From: an uncultured Elusimicrobia bacterium
GTDB taxonomy: Bacteria > RUG730
Assembly: GCA_900321865.1 (NCBI GenBank)
Contig: ONXP01000074.1
Span: 1-28,538 of the forward strand
Direction: 5' to 3'
Length of the DNA: 28,538 bases
In this document: positions 17,101 to 24,120 of the stretch, one piece after another
Position numbering within the stretch: the stretch's first letter is position 1
Layout of the letters: every line of letters starts with the position of its first letter
The notes under the pieces: generated by a model
The model's input: the letters and a program-made list of their open reading frames with translations, nothing else
What the model was told of the DNA's origin: nothing
The model's database searches: none
Position numbers and translations under genes: made by a program

Positions 17101-17444
17101 TAAGCATAAGAGAATTCTCTTTAGCTGATTCTGTTTATAGAATTATTATAGATCAGTTGGAAGGAGAACAAAAAATATATGTTCAATATAAAATAGCAGA
17201 AGTATATGAAAAATCTTTTAAAACAAGAGAAGCGATAGAAGAATATTCGAATCTTATAGGATTAAGCCCTAGTAAAAATAATATTAGATTATCAGGATTA
17301 CTTAAATTAGCAGAATTATATAAAAATAATAACATGAATAAAGAAGCCTTAGATACATATCAATTAGTTTATAATACTACTGATAATGACAAATGGAAAA
17401 AAACTATAGAATATAATATGAATGAAATAAAAAAAATTTTATAA
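14139..17444 (+). CDS. Large exported TPR-repeat protein, first gene of the envelope module
   Basis: 1101 residues. A signal peptide (hydrophobic core 6-20, ending NSFAS) is followed by almost continuous helical tetratricopeptide-type repeats, visible from about residue 85 to the end as recurring Y-x-x-G/A-x-x-Y and A-x-x-x-(Y/F) patterns. Examples are GKVYEQLEKYVLAIGEYK, GNSYYKMGNYQESLNTF, GVCYYREEYYSLAIERW and GTAYLNIKNYKRAIQKY. Several units resemble the Sel1/YbgF-like outer-membrane TPR proteins that work with Tol and Bam machines. No catalytic domain is seen and there is no lipobox cysteine, so it is probably soluble in the periplasm or held by partners. It heads a tight block with ExbB, two ExbDs, TonB and an OmpA-like protein, so a scaffold or partner role for that motor is likely. 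CpoB (YbgF) in the Tol-Pal operon is a much smaller analogue. Exact repeat number needs a profile search. Confidence 0.8.
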   Translation: MKKHKIFVLVFLVVFLLVNSFASNIEILSYDKYGEKETKLFRSIIDKYNALGIKDYNSINWNLSPSVEKIIFALNFFVKSFSSSDLINKVYFALGDMYFINAICYFKKYNVKNYNFLKDIKLALTFYEKALNHKSSAFIKQNITYRIIEIYFSLRDFKKTLQLSKNYVDNFSDTYLMIDVLYMLTINYVNLNKEEKGVISLKKWKELKDILKNINTVDIDKVNLQKICLSLGIIHFILKEYEESIENLKKVNSIDAQFYLGKVYEQLEKYVLAIGEYKSLILKDPNSKYEKFIRFSIGNSYYKMGNYQESLNTFINYQKKYFNDEYLPFVNYKIGCNYFYMNNFAKAVEFFDKVKLPKNEETYTNIDISELVLVAFNSHYLKAYSYYFKKNYKEAAKSFLYCYNSFNGAFLSEKIILMAAWCLYNTKDYIASESLILEYLNKIYSSLETEKLNSKYVVYLTYLLANIQMKNNKKEEALQNYQKIIDTVASSNIKELYDLRDNAILMMLKIHYDDKNFIKIATEFHYILKNVIPKIEGKSTRVEIYLIVADACFRMKYFKETTILYKKMSLECRNDDVFYSRVLDGLAWCEYEQGNYVMAEKYRNVINDIINHTDKDLNDLKLENFYELGNLNVSQKKYSKAIENYEKYLKDSKDTELLPEVLYRLGVCYYREEYYSLAIERWTEIVEKYPNYKNSLFVSYKIADTYYKSGKYIEAIKIYQYIFDKFDHNDLSVIESKLRIAQSYFNAKLYDKALEGFKDFISIYPDEDRTRDVVEMIESTLYKRQENMAISNGKTNIEIYIAKDFEANLLDFIQKNPGKDITMEIIYKIALNYFKENDYKNALIWYNRFFNLGNYSEFDKEKVLSSQYNMAEIYYFLKDYESAIRSYESIIQSFKGSEYYERSFVRIGTAYLNIKNYKRAIQKYNEMLENIPNTQHKSLINYNLGVCYRELKDIKKSNEAFLRYYGLNKNNITKDLIQLMIDIGDSYLSIREFSLADSVYRIIIDQLEGEQKIYVQYKIAEVYEKSFKTREAIEEYSNLIGLSPSKNNIRLSGLLKLAELYKNNNMNKEALDTYQLVYNTTDNDKWKKTIEYNMNEIKKIL

Positions 17445-17469
17445 TAGTTTTAGCTTTGGAGTCTTTTTT

Positions 17470-18156
17470 ATGGAACGAAAAAAAATTGTTTTGTTTTTGT
17501 TTGTGTTTATTTCATTCGTGAGCTTTTTATTTTCTGAAGAGAATATAGGGCAGATAAATTATATATATTTATTAAAAAATAGTTTTGTTATGATGGCTCT
17601 ATTAATAGTATCTATCATTTTATTTGCTGTGATTTTAGATAGATTTTTTTATTTAAGAAAAATAAAATGTAATTCAGAAAAACTTATCAGAAAAGTAGAA
17701 GATTTAGTAAAAGACAATAATTATGATGCAGTTTTGGATATCTGCAATATAAAAAAAAATGTTTTGAAAAAGGTTATTAAACTAGTTGTAGAAAATAGAG
17801 AAAAGAATAGAGAAGATATTGATGAGTTATATGAAATTTTGAGATCTAGAGAAAAGGCTAAAATGGAACAAAGGATGGTTCTTTTGGGAATAGGGGCATC
17901 TATATCGCCACTTTTAGGCTTACTTGGAACTGTGACAGGTATTATGACTGCTTTTTCCAGCCTAGCAGTTTCGTCTACTGGGGGGCCTTCTGTTATTGCA
18001 GCTGGAGTTTCTGAGGCTCTGGTTACTACTGCTTTTGGTCTTATAATTGGAATTCCAATTTTATTTGTTTATAATATTTTTTCTGAAAAAATTAGAAATT
18101 TTTTGAATGATATGGATGTTAATTATAGAATGTTAGTTTTCTTGTTAAAAAAGTAA
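17470..18156 (+). CDS. ExbB/TolQ/MotA-family proton channel subunit
   Basis: 228 residues. A signal-peptide-like N-terminus (1-22, ending FLFSEE) precedes the first conserved membrane helix (about 33-56, MMALLIVSIILFAVILDRFFYL). A cytoplasmic helical region follows, then two helices in the C-terminal half: GASISPLLGLLGTVTGIMTAF at about 142-162 and ALVTTAFGLIIGIPILFVYNIF at about 183-204. The pore threonines expected in both helices are present (T154/T156 and T186/T187), as is the PLLGLLGTVxG signature. ExbB/TolQ pentamers surround an ExbD dimer and turn proton flow into motion of TonB/TolA. It is followed after 4 bases by the first ExbD gene. The cleavable-looking N-terminal extension is seen in some ExbB proteins but not in TolQ. 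Confidence 0.93.
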   Translation: MERKKIVLFLFVFISFVSFLFSEENIGQINYIYLLKNSFVMMALLIVSIILFAVILDRFFYLRKIKCNSEKLIRKVEDLVKDNNYDAVLDICNIKKNVLKKVIKLVVENREKNREDIDELYEILRSREKAKMEQRMVLLGIGASISPLLGLLGTVTGIMTAFSSLAVSSTGGPSVIAAGVSEALVTTAFGLIIGIPILFVYNIFSEKIRNFLNDMDVNYRMLVFLLKK

Positions 18157-18160
18157 ATAT

Positions 18161-18580
18161 ATGAGAAGATTTGAAGAAAAAGATAATGTTATAGTAGATA
18201 ATATAGACCTTACTCCTATGGTTAATGTATCCCTTATTATGGTTATAATATTTATGTGCATTATTCCTTTATCCGTGATCAGTGGTATAAGAGCAGTTAG
18301 CAGTAAAAGTACTGGAGTATCTATAGGAAAAGTTGCCAAAGAGGATATTGTAAAAATAGAACTTTATATTAATGGCAATATTAAAATAAATAATACTCTT
18401 TTAAAAAAAGGAGTTAATCCAATTCCTTATATAAAAGATGCTATTATGTTTAGTAAAGAAAAAGAAGTAATGATTACAGCAGAAGACGATAATTTAGTTA
18501 AAGATTTGGTTTATATAATGGATTTAGCAAAGCAGAATGGAGGAGAAAAAGTTAGTATTTCCGAATATATAAAGGATTAA
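18161..18580 (+). CDS. ExbD/TolR-family protein, Asn at the proton-carrier position
   Basis: 139 residues: a short cytoplasmic N-terminus, one membrane helix (about 20-45) and a periplasmic domain ending in an ITAEDD...VYIMDLAKQNG stretch typical of the ExbD/TolR C-terminal fold. In ExbD and TolR the helix begins with a motif like INVTPFID, whose Asp carries protons and is essential in E. coli (D25 in ExbD, D23 in TolR). Here the aligned motif is IDLTPMVNV, with Asn at residue 22 (codon AAT at 18224-18226). The rest of the motif is well kept, so this is not decay of the gene. The paralogue that follows keeps the Asp. A heterodimer with one proton-active and one inactive ExbD is the simplest reading, but that is inference. 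Confidence 0.88.
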   Translation: MRRFEEKDNVIVDNIDLTPMVNVSLIMVIIFMCIIPLSVISGIRAVSSKSTGVSIGKVAKEDIVKIELYINGNIKINNTLLKKGVNPIPYIKDAIMFSKEKEVMITAEDDNLVKDLVYIMDLAKQNGGEKVSISEYIKD

Positions 18581-18590
18581 GTATAATTTT

Positions 18591-18980
18591 ATGAATGAAA
18601 ATATAAAAATAAATATTACTCCTTTAATTGATATTTGTATATCTCTTTTGATAGTTTTTATGGCTGGTGGAAAGTTATTTATAGAACCTCCTTTTAGAGT
18701 GTCTTTACCTGAGGCTGTTATCAATGAAGAAAAAGAGGAAACAGGGAAAATTATTGTTTATATTTCAAAAGATGGAAAGTTTGCAGTGGATGGCTTAGAG
18801 GTGAAATTTGAAGATATAGCTTTTATAGTACAAAAAAAATTATTATTAATTTCTTCTGGATTAGTTGTTATAAAAGCTGATAAAGAAGCAAGGGTAAAAA
18901 TTCTTGTCAAAGTTATGAATTTACTTAAAAGTTTAAGTATAAATAAAGTAACTATTGCTACTGATATCCCTAAAAAATAA
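18591..18980 (+). CDS. ExbD/TolR-family protein, canonical Asp present
   Basis: 129 residues. The membrane-entry motif INITPLIDICISLLIVFM starts at residue 7 and has the proton-carrying Asp at D14. A periplasmic domain follows, with EPPFRVSLPEA and the usual IVVYISKDGKFAVDG-like strand pair (here IIVYISKDGKFAVDG at about 53-67) and VIKADKEARVKILVKVMNLLKS in the C-terminal part. This is a normal, complete ExbD. It starts 10 bases after the Asn-variant paralogue and 8 bases before the TonB-like gene, so all should be made together. It probably supplies the proton pathway for the motor. Confidence 0.93.
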   Translation: MNENIKINITPLIDICISLLIVFMAGGKLFIEPPFRVSLPEAVINEEKEETGKIIVYISKDGKFAVDGLEVKFEDIAFIVQKKLLLISSGLVVIKADKEARVKILVKVMNLLKSLSINKVTIATDIPKK

Positions 18981-18988
18981 GGGTTTAT

Positions 18989-20278
18989 ATGTATAGATAT
19001 TTTTATAGAAAGAACGAAAATATATTTTTTAAAGATTTTTTAATATTACTATTGTCTATTATTGTTCATATTTTTGTATTGGGACTGATGTATGAAAATA
19101 TAAAAGAACAAAAAATAGATTTTAAAGAAGTGACAATATCAGAAGTTGAATTTTATCAAATATATAAGAAACCGCCTATTTTGCCTATTCAAAAGAAAAA
19201 TTTAAAAAAAAGGAATGTTTCTAATAGGGTTAAAAAAGTTTCTTATAAAACTAAAAAAAGAAATAAAAACGAAAAGTCTTCAATAAAGACAATTCCTAAA
19301 GAGAAAATTAAATCAGAAAATATAGAAAATATTAACAAGGACAAAGAAGAAAAGCCTAAAAAATCAAAGATTGTAATTAAAGATCTTGATTTTGATAAAA
19401 AAAGCATTAAAGAAACTAAAAAAATCATTGATGAAACTGTAAAATTAAAAGAAAAAGAATATGTTTTAACTAGAGATAATGTAATAGATTTAATGAATAT
19501 AGAAGAAGTTGGGGATAAAAAAGTTTCAAAAAAAACTTTAGATATAGTGAATGAATTAGAAAATAATTTTAATATCAAGCATATAAAAAAACAAGATTTT
19601 GAACCGAGAGAATTATATAAAGATAAGAAACTTGATAAAATAGATAGAGATATTACAAATTTAGATATTGATACAGATATAAAACTAGATAATAAGATTT
19701 TTTATAATAAAGAGCAATTAGAACTTGATGTGGGTTTTGATGTAAAAAGAACAAAAAATAATAGTATTACTACAAAAGATATAAAGACTATAAAAGATAA
19801 AGATACAAAATACGATAAAATTGTAAATTATGAACCAGATTTCACTCCTATAAAAATAGTAGACAAAAAAGAAAAAATAAAAGATCTTAATGATGATAAT
19901 TTGATAGAAGATATTAAAATTAAATCTGATAAACCAAAAAAAAATAATGCTGAGTATAAAGATTTTGGCTTAGACAAAAAAGAATCTAATATGTATGAAA
20001 TTACAGGTAGTCTTAAAAATAGAAGAATATTATATTCAACCATTCCTAAATATCCTGATTGGGCCGAAGAACAAGGTATAGAAGCAGTAGTCAGTATTTT
20101 TTTTACAGTTGATATGTATGGAGATGTTTTGGAAGATTCTATAAAAATCGATATAACTAGTGGTTATAAAAAACTGGATGATTATGTTATTTCTGTTTTA
20201 AAGGATTGGAAATTTAGTAAGGTTGATGATAAAAGAAATCAATCTGGAATAATAAAATTTCGATTTAAATTGTCTTGA
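18989..20278 (+). CDS. TonB/TolA-like energy transducer with long Lys/Asp-rich linker
   Basis: 429 residues. A short cytoplasmic start is followed by one membrane anchor (about 17-36, with the SxxxH-type motif SIIVHIFVLGLMYE; the His is the residue TonB proteins use to contact ExbB/D). The EFYQIYKKPPILPIQKK stretch is the only proline-rich part. A roughly 280-residue linker, unusually rich in Lys, Asp and Ile rather than Pro, spans about 65-340. The C-terminal TonB domain (about 345-429) has the classic features: STIPKYPDWAEEQGIEAVV, FFTVDMYGDVLEDSIKI, TSGYKKLDDYVISVLKDWKF. TonB is usually about 240 residues, so the linker is extended and could cross a wide periplasm. No TonB-dependent receptor gene is in the window. 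Confidence 0.88.
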   Translation: MYRYFYRKNENIFFKDFLILLLSIIVHIFVLGLMYENIKEQKIDFKEVTISEVEFYQIYKKPPILPIQKKNLKKRNVSNRVKKVSYKTKKRNKNEKSSIKTIPKEKIKSENIENINKDKEEKPKKSKIVIKDLDFDKKSIKETKKIIDETVKLKEKEYVLTRDNVIDLMNIEEVGDKKVSKKTLDIVNELENNFNIKHIKKQDFEPRELYKDKKLDKIDRDITNLDIDTDIKLDNKIFYNKEQLELDVGFDVKRTKNNSITTKDIKTIKDKDTKYDKIVNYEPDFTPIKIVDKKEKIKDLNDDNLIEDIKIKSDKPKKNNAEYKDFGLDKKESNMYEITGSLKNRRILYSTIPKYPDWAEEQGIEAVVSIFFTVDMYGDVLEDSIKIDITSGYKKLDDYVISVLKDWKFSKVDDKRNQSGIIKFRFKLS

Positions 20279-20290
20279 TGGAGTAAGTTT

Positions 20291-21208
20291 ATGAAGAGGA
20301 TTTGTCATATTTTTGTTATTATTTTGGCATTTTATGTCTTTAATTTTTCTTTATATTCAAAAGAAAAATTAGGTTCTTCAAACGATATAGTAGTTACTGG
20401 AAATATTCAGGATATACAATTAAATTCTCATAAAGCATTGTTGAAAATAGATGTAAAAGAAAATGAAGTTTTAAAAAATGTATTGCTTGTTTCTAAAGAA
20501 ACTTTAAATCAAAGTCCCAAAATGTTAGCAGATCCTTCTTTGATCATTCCTTATATAATTTATTCTTTCAATGTTGTTTCTCCGTTTTCTGTAGATATTT
20601 TACCTTCTCCATTTTTAAAATTTACTTTAGAGGGAAATGATCGTGATATAGATGAATGGAGTTTTATTTTTACAGATCCTAGAGGAGAAATTTTTTCTAC
20701 AATTTCTGGTAAAAAAAATATTCCCAAAGAATTTTATTGGGATGGAACCAGCAATATAAATAAGTCTTTAATAATGCCAGGCCAGTCTTATTCATATATT
20801 TTAAAAATTAAAGAAGGGGAAAATTTAAGAACAATAAAAGGGGATCATTTTGTTATAAAAGGAATATATTTTGAAAAGCCAGAGTATAAAGATATTAGAT
20901 TATCTTTAGGGGAGATTTTCGATATAAATACCAATTCTATTACAATGAAGCCTAGTGCTTATTTAATTTTAAAAGAAGCGATCGATATTTTGAAAGAGTT
21001 TTATAATTGTAATATGAATATTATAGTTTATGATAAAAATGTTTCTATAGCACAAAAAAGAGCTGCTGTTATAAAAAAATATATTAAAACAAATATGTAT
21101 ACTAATGATATACAAATTATTTCTCTAGGGAAACAGGTTTATATATCCGATTATAAAATAGATATAGTAATTTTAAATAAAACTCAAAATAAGAAGAGAA
21201 GGAAATAA
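20291..21208 (+). CDS. Exported FlgD-Ig / OmpA-like protein closing the envelope module
   Basis: 305 residues. It has a signal peptide (4-21, FNFSLYSK); no lipobox is visible. A FlgD-type Ig-like domain covers about 108-190: WSFIFTDPRGEIFSTISG, then FYWDGT at 148-153 and MPGQSYSYILKIKEGE. Residues about 204-296 resemble an OmpA C-terminal domain: FDINTNSITMKPSAYLILKEAIDILKE, then VYDKNVSIAQKRAAVIKKYI and a closing YKIDIVILNK strand. The peptidoglycan-binding loop is shortened. D248 and R257 may correspond to the Asp and Arg that bind diaminopimelate, but the alignment is uncertain. In Tol-Pal systems an OmpA-type protein (Pal) is the outer partner of the motor, and this gene takes that place after the TonB gene. 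Its TAA stop overlaps the secA ATG (TAATG). Confidence 0.72.
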   Translation: MKRICHIFVIILAFYVFNFSLYSKEKLGSSNDIVVTGNIQDIQLNSHKALLKIDVKENEVLKNVLLVSKETLNQSPKMLADPSLIIPYIIYSFNVVSPFSVDILPSPFLKFTLEGNDRDIDEWSFIFTDPRGEIFSTISGKKNIPKEFYWDGTSNINKSLIMPGQSYSYILKIKEGENLRTIKGDHFVIKGIYFEKPEYKDIRLSLGEIFDINTNSITMKPSAYLILKEAIDILKEFYNCNMNIIVYDKNVSIAQKRAAVIKKYIKTNMYTNDIQIISLGKQVYISDYKIDIVILNKTQNKKRRK

Positions 21209-23823
21209 TGAAAAATTTATTAAAAAAAATTTTTGGGACGAGAAATAGCAGGGTAATAAAAAATTTATTAGAAAAAGCGAAAATAATCAATTCTTTAGAG
21301 GAGGTTTTTTCTAAATTATCAGATGACGATTTAAAGAATAAAACCTTAGAGTTTAAAAATCGATTAAAGTCTAAAGAAACATTAGACGATATTTTACCAG
21401 AAGCTTTTGCTACTGTTAGAGAAGCTAGTAAAAGAACCATAGGTCTTAGGCATTTTGATGTTCAGCTTGTAGGTGGAATGATTTTAAACAGTGGTAAAAT
21501 TGCAGAGATGAAAACAGGTGAAGGGAAAACCTTAGTTGCTACATTGCCGGTTTATTTAAATGCTTTAGAAGGAAAAGGGGTTCATATAGTTACGGTAAAT
21601 GATTATTTGGCGAAAAGGGATTCTGAATGGATGGGGCCAATTTTCCAATTTTTGGGGCTTAGTGTCGGTTTGGTTCAGACAGGTTTTAGCCATGAGGAAA
21701 AGAAAAAGGCTTATCTTTCTGACATAACATATGTTACTAATAATGAATTAGGATTTGACTATCTTAGAGATAATATGGTCGTGAGAAAGGATGATAGGGT
21801 TTTGAGGGAATTAAATTTTGCTATTATAGATGAGGTTGACAGTATATTGATTGACGAAGCTAGAACTCCTCTTATTATTTCTGGAGCTAGCGAAAAATCT
21901 ACAGATAAGTATTACACTATTAATAAAATTGTTCCTTCATTAAATGGAAAATTTGTCACAGAAGATGAACAAATAGATGCAAAATTTAAAAATATAGATA
22001 TAACTGTTGGTTTTGATTATATAGTTGACAAAAAAAATAATAGTGTGCTTTTAACTAAAGAAGGAATATCAAAGTGTGAAAAAATTTTAGGAATAGAAAA
22101 TTTATATAATGATGTAGAATCAGAATGGGTGCATCATATAAATCAGGCCTTAAAAGCACATAATTTATTCAAAAAAGATGTGGATTATGTTGTAAAAGAT
22201 GGAGACATAGTTATAGTTGATGAATTTACTGGTAGACTTATGCCTGGAAGAAGATGGAGTGATGGTATGCATCAGGCTCTGGAAGCTAAAGAAAATTTGA
22301 AAATAGCAGAAGAAAACCAAACTCTTGCTACAATTACTTTCCAAAATTTTTTCAGAATGTATAAAAAATTGGCAGGAATGACTGGAACAGCTATAACAGA
22401 AGCGGATGAATTTTATGAAATATATAAGCTCGATGTCGTTGAAGTTCCGACCAATAAACCAATCATAAGAAAAGATTATCAAGATGTCGTATATATGACG
22501 GAAAAAGAAAAATATAATGCTATTATGAATGACATAATAGAAAATAAAAAGATAGGTAGACCCGTTTTAGTTGGAACGAAATCTATAGAAAAAAGCGAAT
22601 ATTTATCATCTTTACTTAAAAAAAATGGGATTATAAATCAGGTTTTGAATGCAAAATATCACGAGATGGAAGCAAATATTATAGCCCAGGCTGGTAAAAA
22701 AGGAGCTGTAACTATAGCTACCAATATGGCAGGTCGTGGAACGGATATAGTTTTAGGAGGGAATCCTATTAACGAAGAAGAAGCGAGTTTTGTTAAAAGT
22801 GTTGGTGGACTTTATATAATAGGGACAGAAAGGCATGATTCTAGAAGAATAGACAACCAGCTTAGGGGTCGTTCTGGCAGACAGGGAGATCCAGGAGCAT
22901 CTAGGTTTTATATATCATTAGAAGATGATTTGATGAAACTTTTTGGAACTAATAAAAAAATGGGTATTTTTTCAAAGTTAGGTTTAAAAGAAGGTGATGA
23001 CATTCAGCATCCTTGGATATCAAAATTAATAGAAGGAGCTCAAAGGCGAGTAGAAGGAATGAATTTTGATATTAGAAAGCATTTGATAGAATTTGATAAT
23101 GTTATGAATAAACAAAGAGAAGTTGTCTATGGACAAAGAGATATGTTATTATTTTCTGAAGATTTAAATCCTATAATCAATGATATTATAGACGATGTTT
23201 TGGAATTAGCAGTTGATAGGTATTTACCGCCAAAAGTTTCTAGAGATGATTGGGATTTTGTAGGTTTAAAGGCTTGGTTTAAACATAGCACGAATATTGA
23301 TTTAGAAGATAAATTGTTGCAAGATATTACTAGTTATCCAAGAGAAGGAATACTTGATACTCTTAAAAATTTTTTAAAAAATGTCTATAAAAAGAAAATA
23401 GAAACCTTACCTCGTGAGATTATTTTGGAATTGCATAGAATGATTTTACTTCAGATAGTTGATAATTTATGGAAAGAAAATCTTTATAATTTAGATCAAT
23501 TGAGAAGGGTTATAGGCTTTAGAGCCTATGGGCAAAAAGATCCAATTTTAGAGTACAAAAATGAAGCATATAAATTTTTTATCAATATGATTCATAAAAT
23601 TAAACAAAATAGTTTCGAATATATATATAAAGTCGACTTAAATGCAGAATTTTTGCCTAAGGAAAATATTTTTAACAATTTAAAATTTCAAACAAAAGAA
23701 GATATTTTTAAAGAAAATTCTCCTAAAAAAGACAAAGTTCCAGTTCATAATGAAAAAATTGGTAGAAACGATCCGTGTCCTTGTGGAAGTGGCAAAAAAT
23801 ATAAAAAATGTTGCGGGAAATAA
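21208..23823 (+). CDS. secA: Protein translocase ATPase SecA
   Basis: 871-residue SecA motor, complete. Walker A MKTGEGKT spans 101-108. The DEAD-like Walker B is IDEVDSIL, with D208. The helicase-like motif in the second ATPase fold is TNMAGRGTDI, and the preprotein-binding and scaffold regions follow. The C-terminus is the zinc-binding tail GRNDPCPCGSGKKYKKCCGK, which binds SecB or the ribosome in other bacteria. The length is close to that of E. coli (901). The ATG overlaps the stop of the OmpA-like gene by one base, so secA is translationally coupled to the six-gene envelope module, whose products mostly need Sec export. A pause of about 50 bases follows before the small winged-helix gene. 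Confidence 0.97.
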   Translation: MKNLLKKIFGTRNSRVIKNLLEKAKIINSLEEVFSKLSDDDLKNKTLEFKNRLKSKETLDDILPEAFATVREASKRTIGLRHFDVQLVGGMILNSGKIAEMKTGEGKTLVATLPVYLNALEGKGVHIVTVNDYLAKRDSEWMGPIFQFLGLSVGLVQTGFSHEEKKKAYLSDITYVTNNELGFDYLRDNMVVRKDDRVLRELNFAIIDEVDSILIDEARTPLIISGASEKSTDKYYTINKIVPSLNGKFVTEDEQIDAKFKNIDITVGFDYIVDKKNNSVLLTKEGISKCEKILGIENLYNDVESEWVHHINQALKAHNLFKKDVDYVVKDGDIVIVDEFTGRLMPGRRWSDGMHQALEAKENLKIAEENQTLATITFQNFFRMYKKLAGMTGTAITEADEFYEIYKLDVVEVPTNKPIIRKDYQDVVYMTEKEKYNAIMNDIIENKKIGRPVLVGTKSIEKSEYLSSLLKKNGIINQVLNAKYHEMEANIIAQAGKKGAVTIATNMAGRGTDIVLGGNPINEEEASFVKSVGGLYIIGTERHDSRRIDNQLRGRSGRQGDPGASRFYISLEDDLMKLFGTNKKMGIFSKLGLKEGDDIQHPWISKLIEGAQRRVEGMNFDIRKHLIEFDNVMNKQREVVYGQRDMLLFSEDLNPIINDIIDDVLELAVDRYLPPKVSRDDWDFVGLKAWFKHSTNIDLEDKLLQDITSYPREGILDTLKNFLKNVYKKKIETLPREIILELHRMILLQIVDNLWKENLYNLDQLRRVIGFRAYGQKDPILEYKNEAYKFFINMIHKIKQNSFEYIYKVDLNAEFLPKENIFNNLKFQTKEDIFKENSPKKDKVPVHNEKIGRNDPCPCGSGKKYKKCCGK

Positions 23824-23874
23824 ATTTTTTCATAGTTTTGTTGTTTTATTTTTATAAAAACTTTAGAGGAGAAA

Positions 23875-24054
23875 ATGACAGATAAAGAAAAAATTATAGA
23901 TACTCTTAAAAATGCAGACTGGCCTCTTTCAAAGGGTGATATTGTGAAAATTTTAGGTTTAGATAAAAAGGTAGTAGATAATATTTTTTCTTCTTTACAA
24001 AAAGAAGGTTTAATTGTTTCGCCTGCAAGGTGTAAATGGGAATTAAAAAAATAG
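23875..24054 (+). CDS. 59-residue winged-helix DNA-binding protein
   Basis: A short gene starting at the ATG at 23875 after a strong AGAGGAG Shine-Dalgarno and ending at TAG 24052-24054. The 59 residues form one winged helix-turn-helix: helix 1 KEKIIDTLKNA, DWPLSKGDIVKILGLD as helix 2 and turn, KKVVDNIFSSLQKEG as recognition helix, and the wing GLIVSPARCKWELKK. The pattern matches very small MarR/ArsR-like stand-alone wHTH proteins found in clostridia, fusobacteria and archaea. A single Cys (C53) lies in the wing. It sits between secA and hrcA. With no sensor domain it may bind DNA as a dimer or act with a partner. Its target is unknown; the adjacency to hrcA suggests, without proof, a part in local control. 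Confidence 0.82.
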   Translation: MTDKEKIIDTLKNADWPLSKGDIVKILGLDKKVVDNIFSSLQKEGLIVSPARCKWELKK

Positions 24055-24059
24055 TTTTA

Positions 24060-24104
24060 TTAAAAATTTATTACACTTTTTCTATTAAAAGTTAAAAATT
24101 TAAT
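24060..24104 (+). repeat. Direct repeat upstream of hrcA
   Basis: TTAAAAATTTA occurs at 24060-24070 and again at 24092-24102, 32 bases apart (about three helical turns). Between them lies a short inverted pair ACTTTT/AAAAGT (24075-24080 and 24087-24092). It is a possible operator for HrcA autoregulation or for the small winged-helix protein, but such words arise by chance in AT-rich DNA. It is not a CIRCE element. Confidence 0.3.
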
Positions 24105-24120
24105 TTTGTTTTAAGAGAAA

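Noticed and set aside
24055-24120. CIRCE operator before hrcA
   Set aside because: Only AT words and a 6-base inverted pair are present; the TTAGCACTC half-sites are absent.
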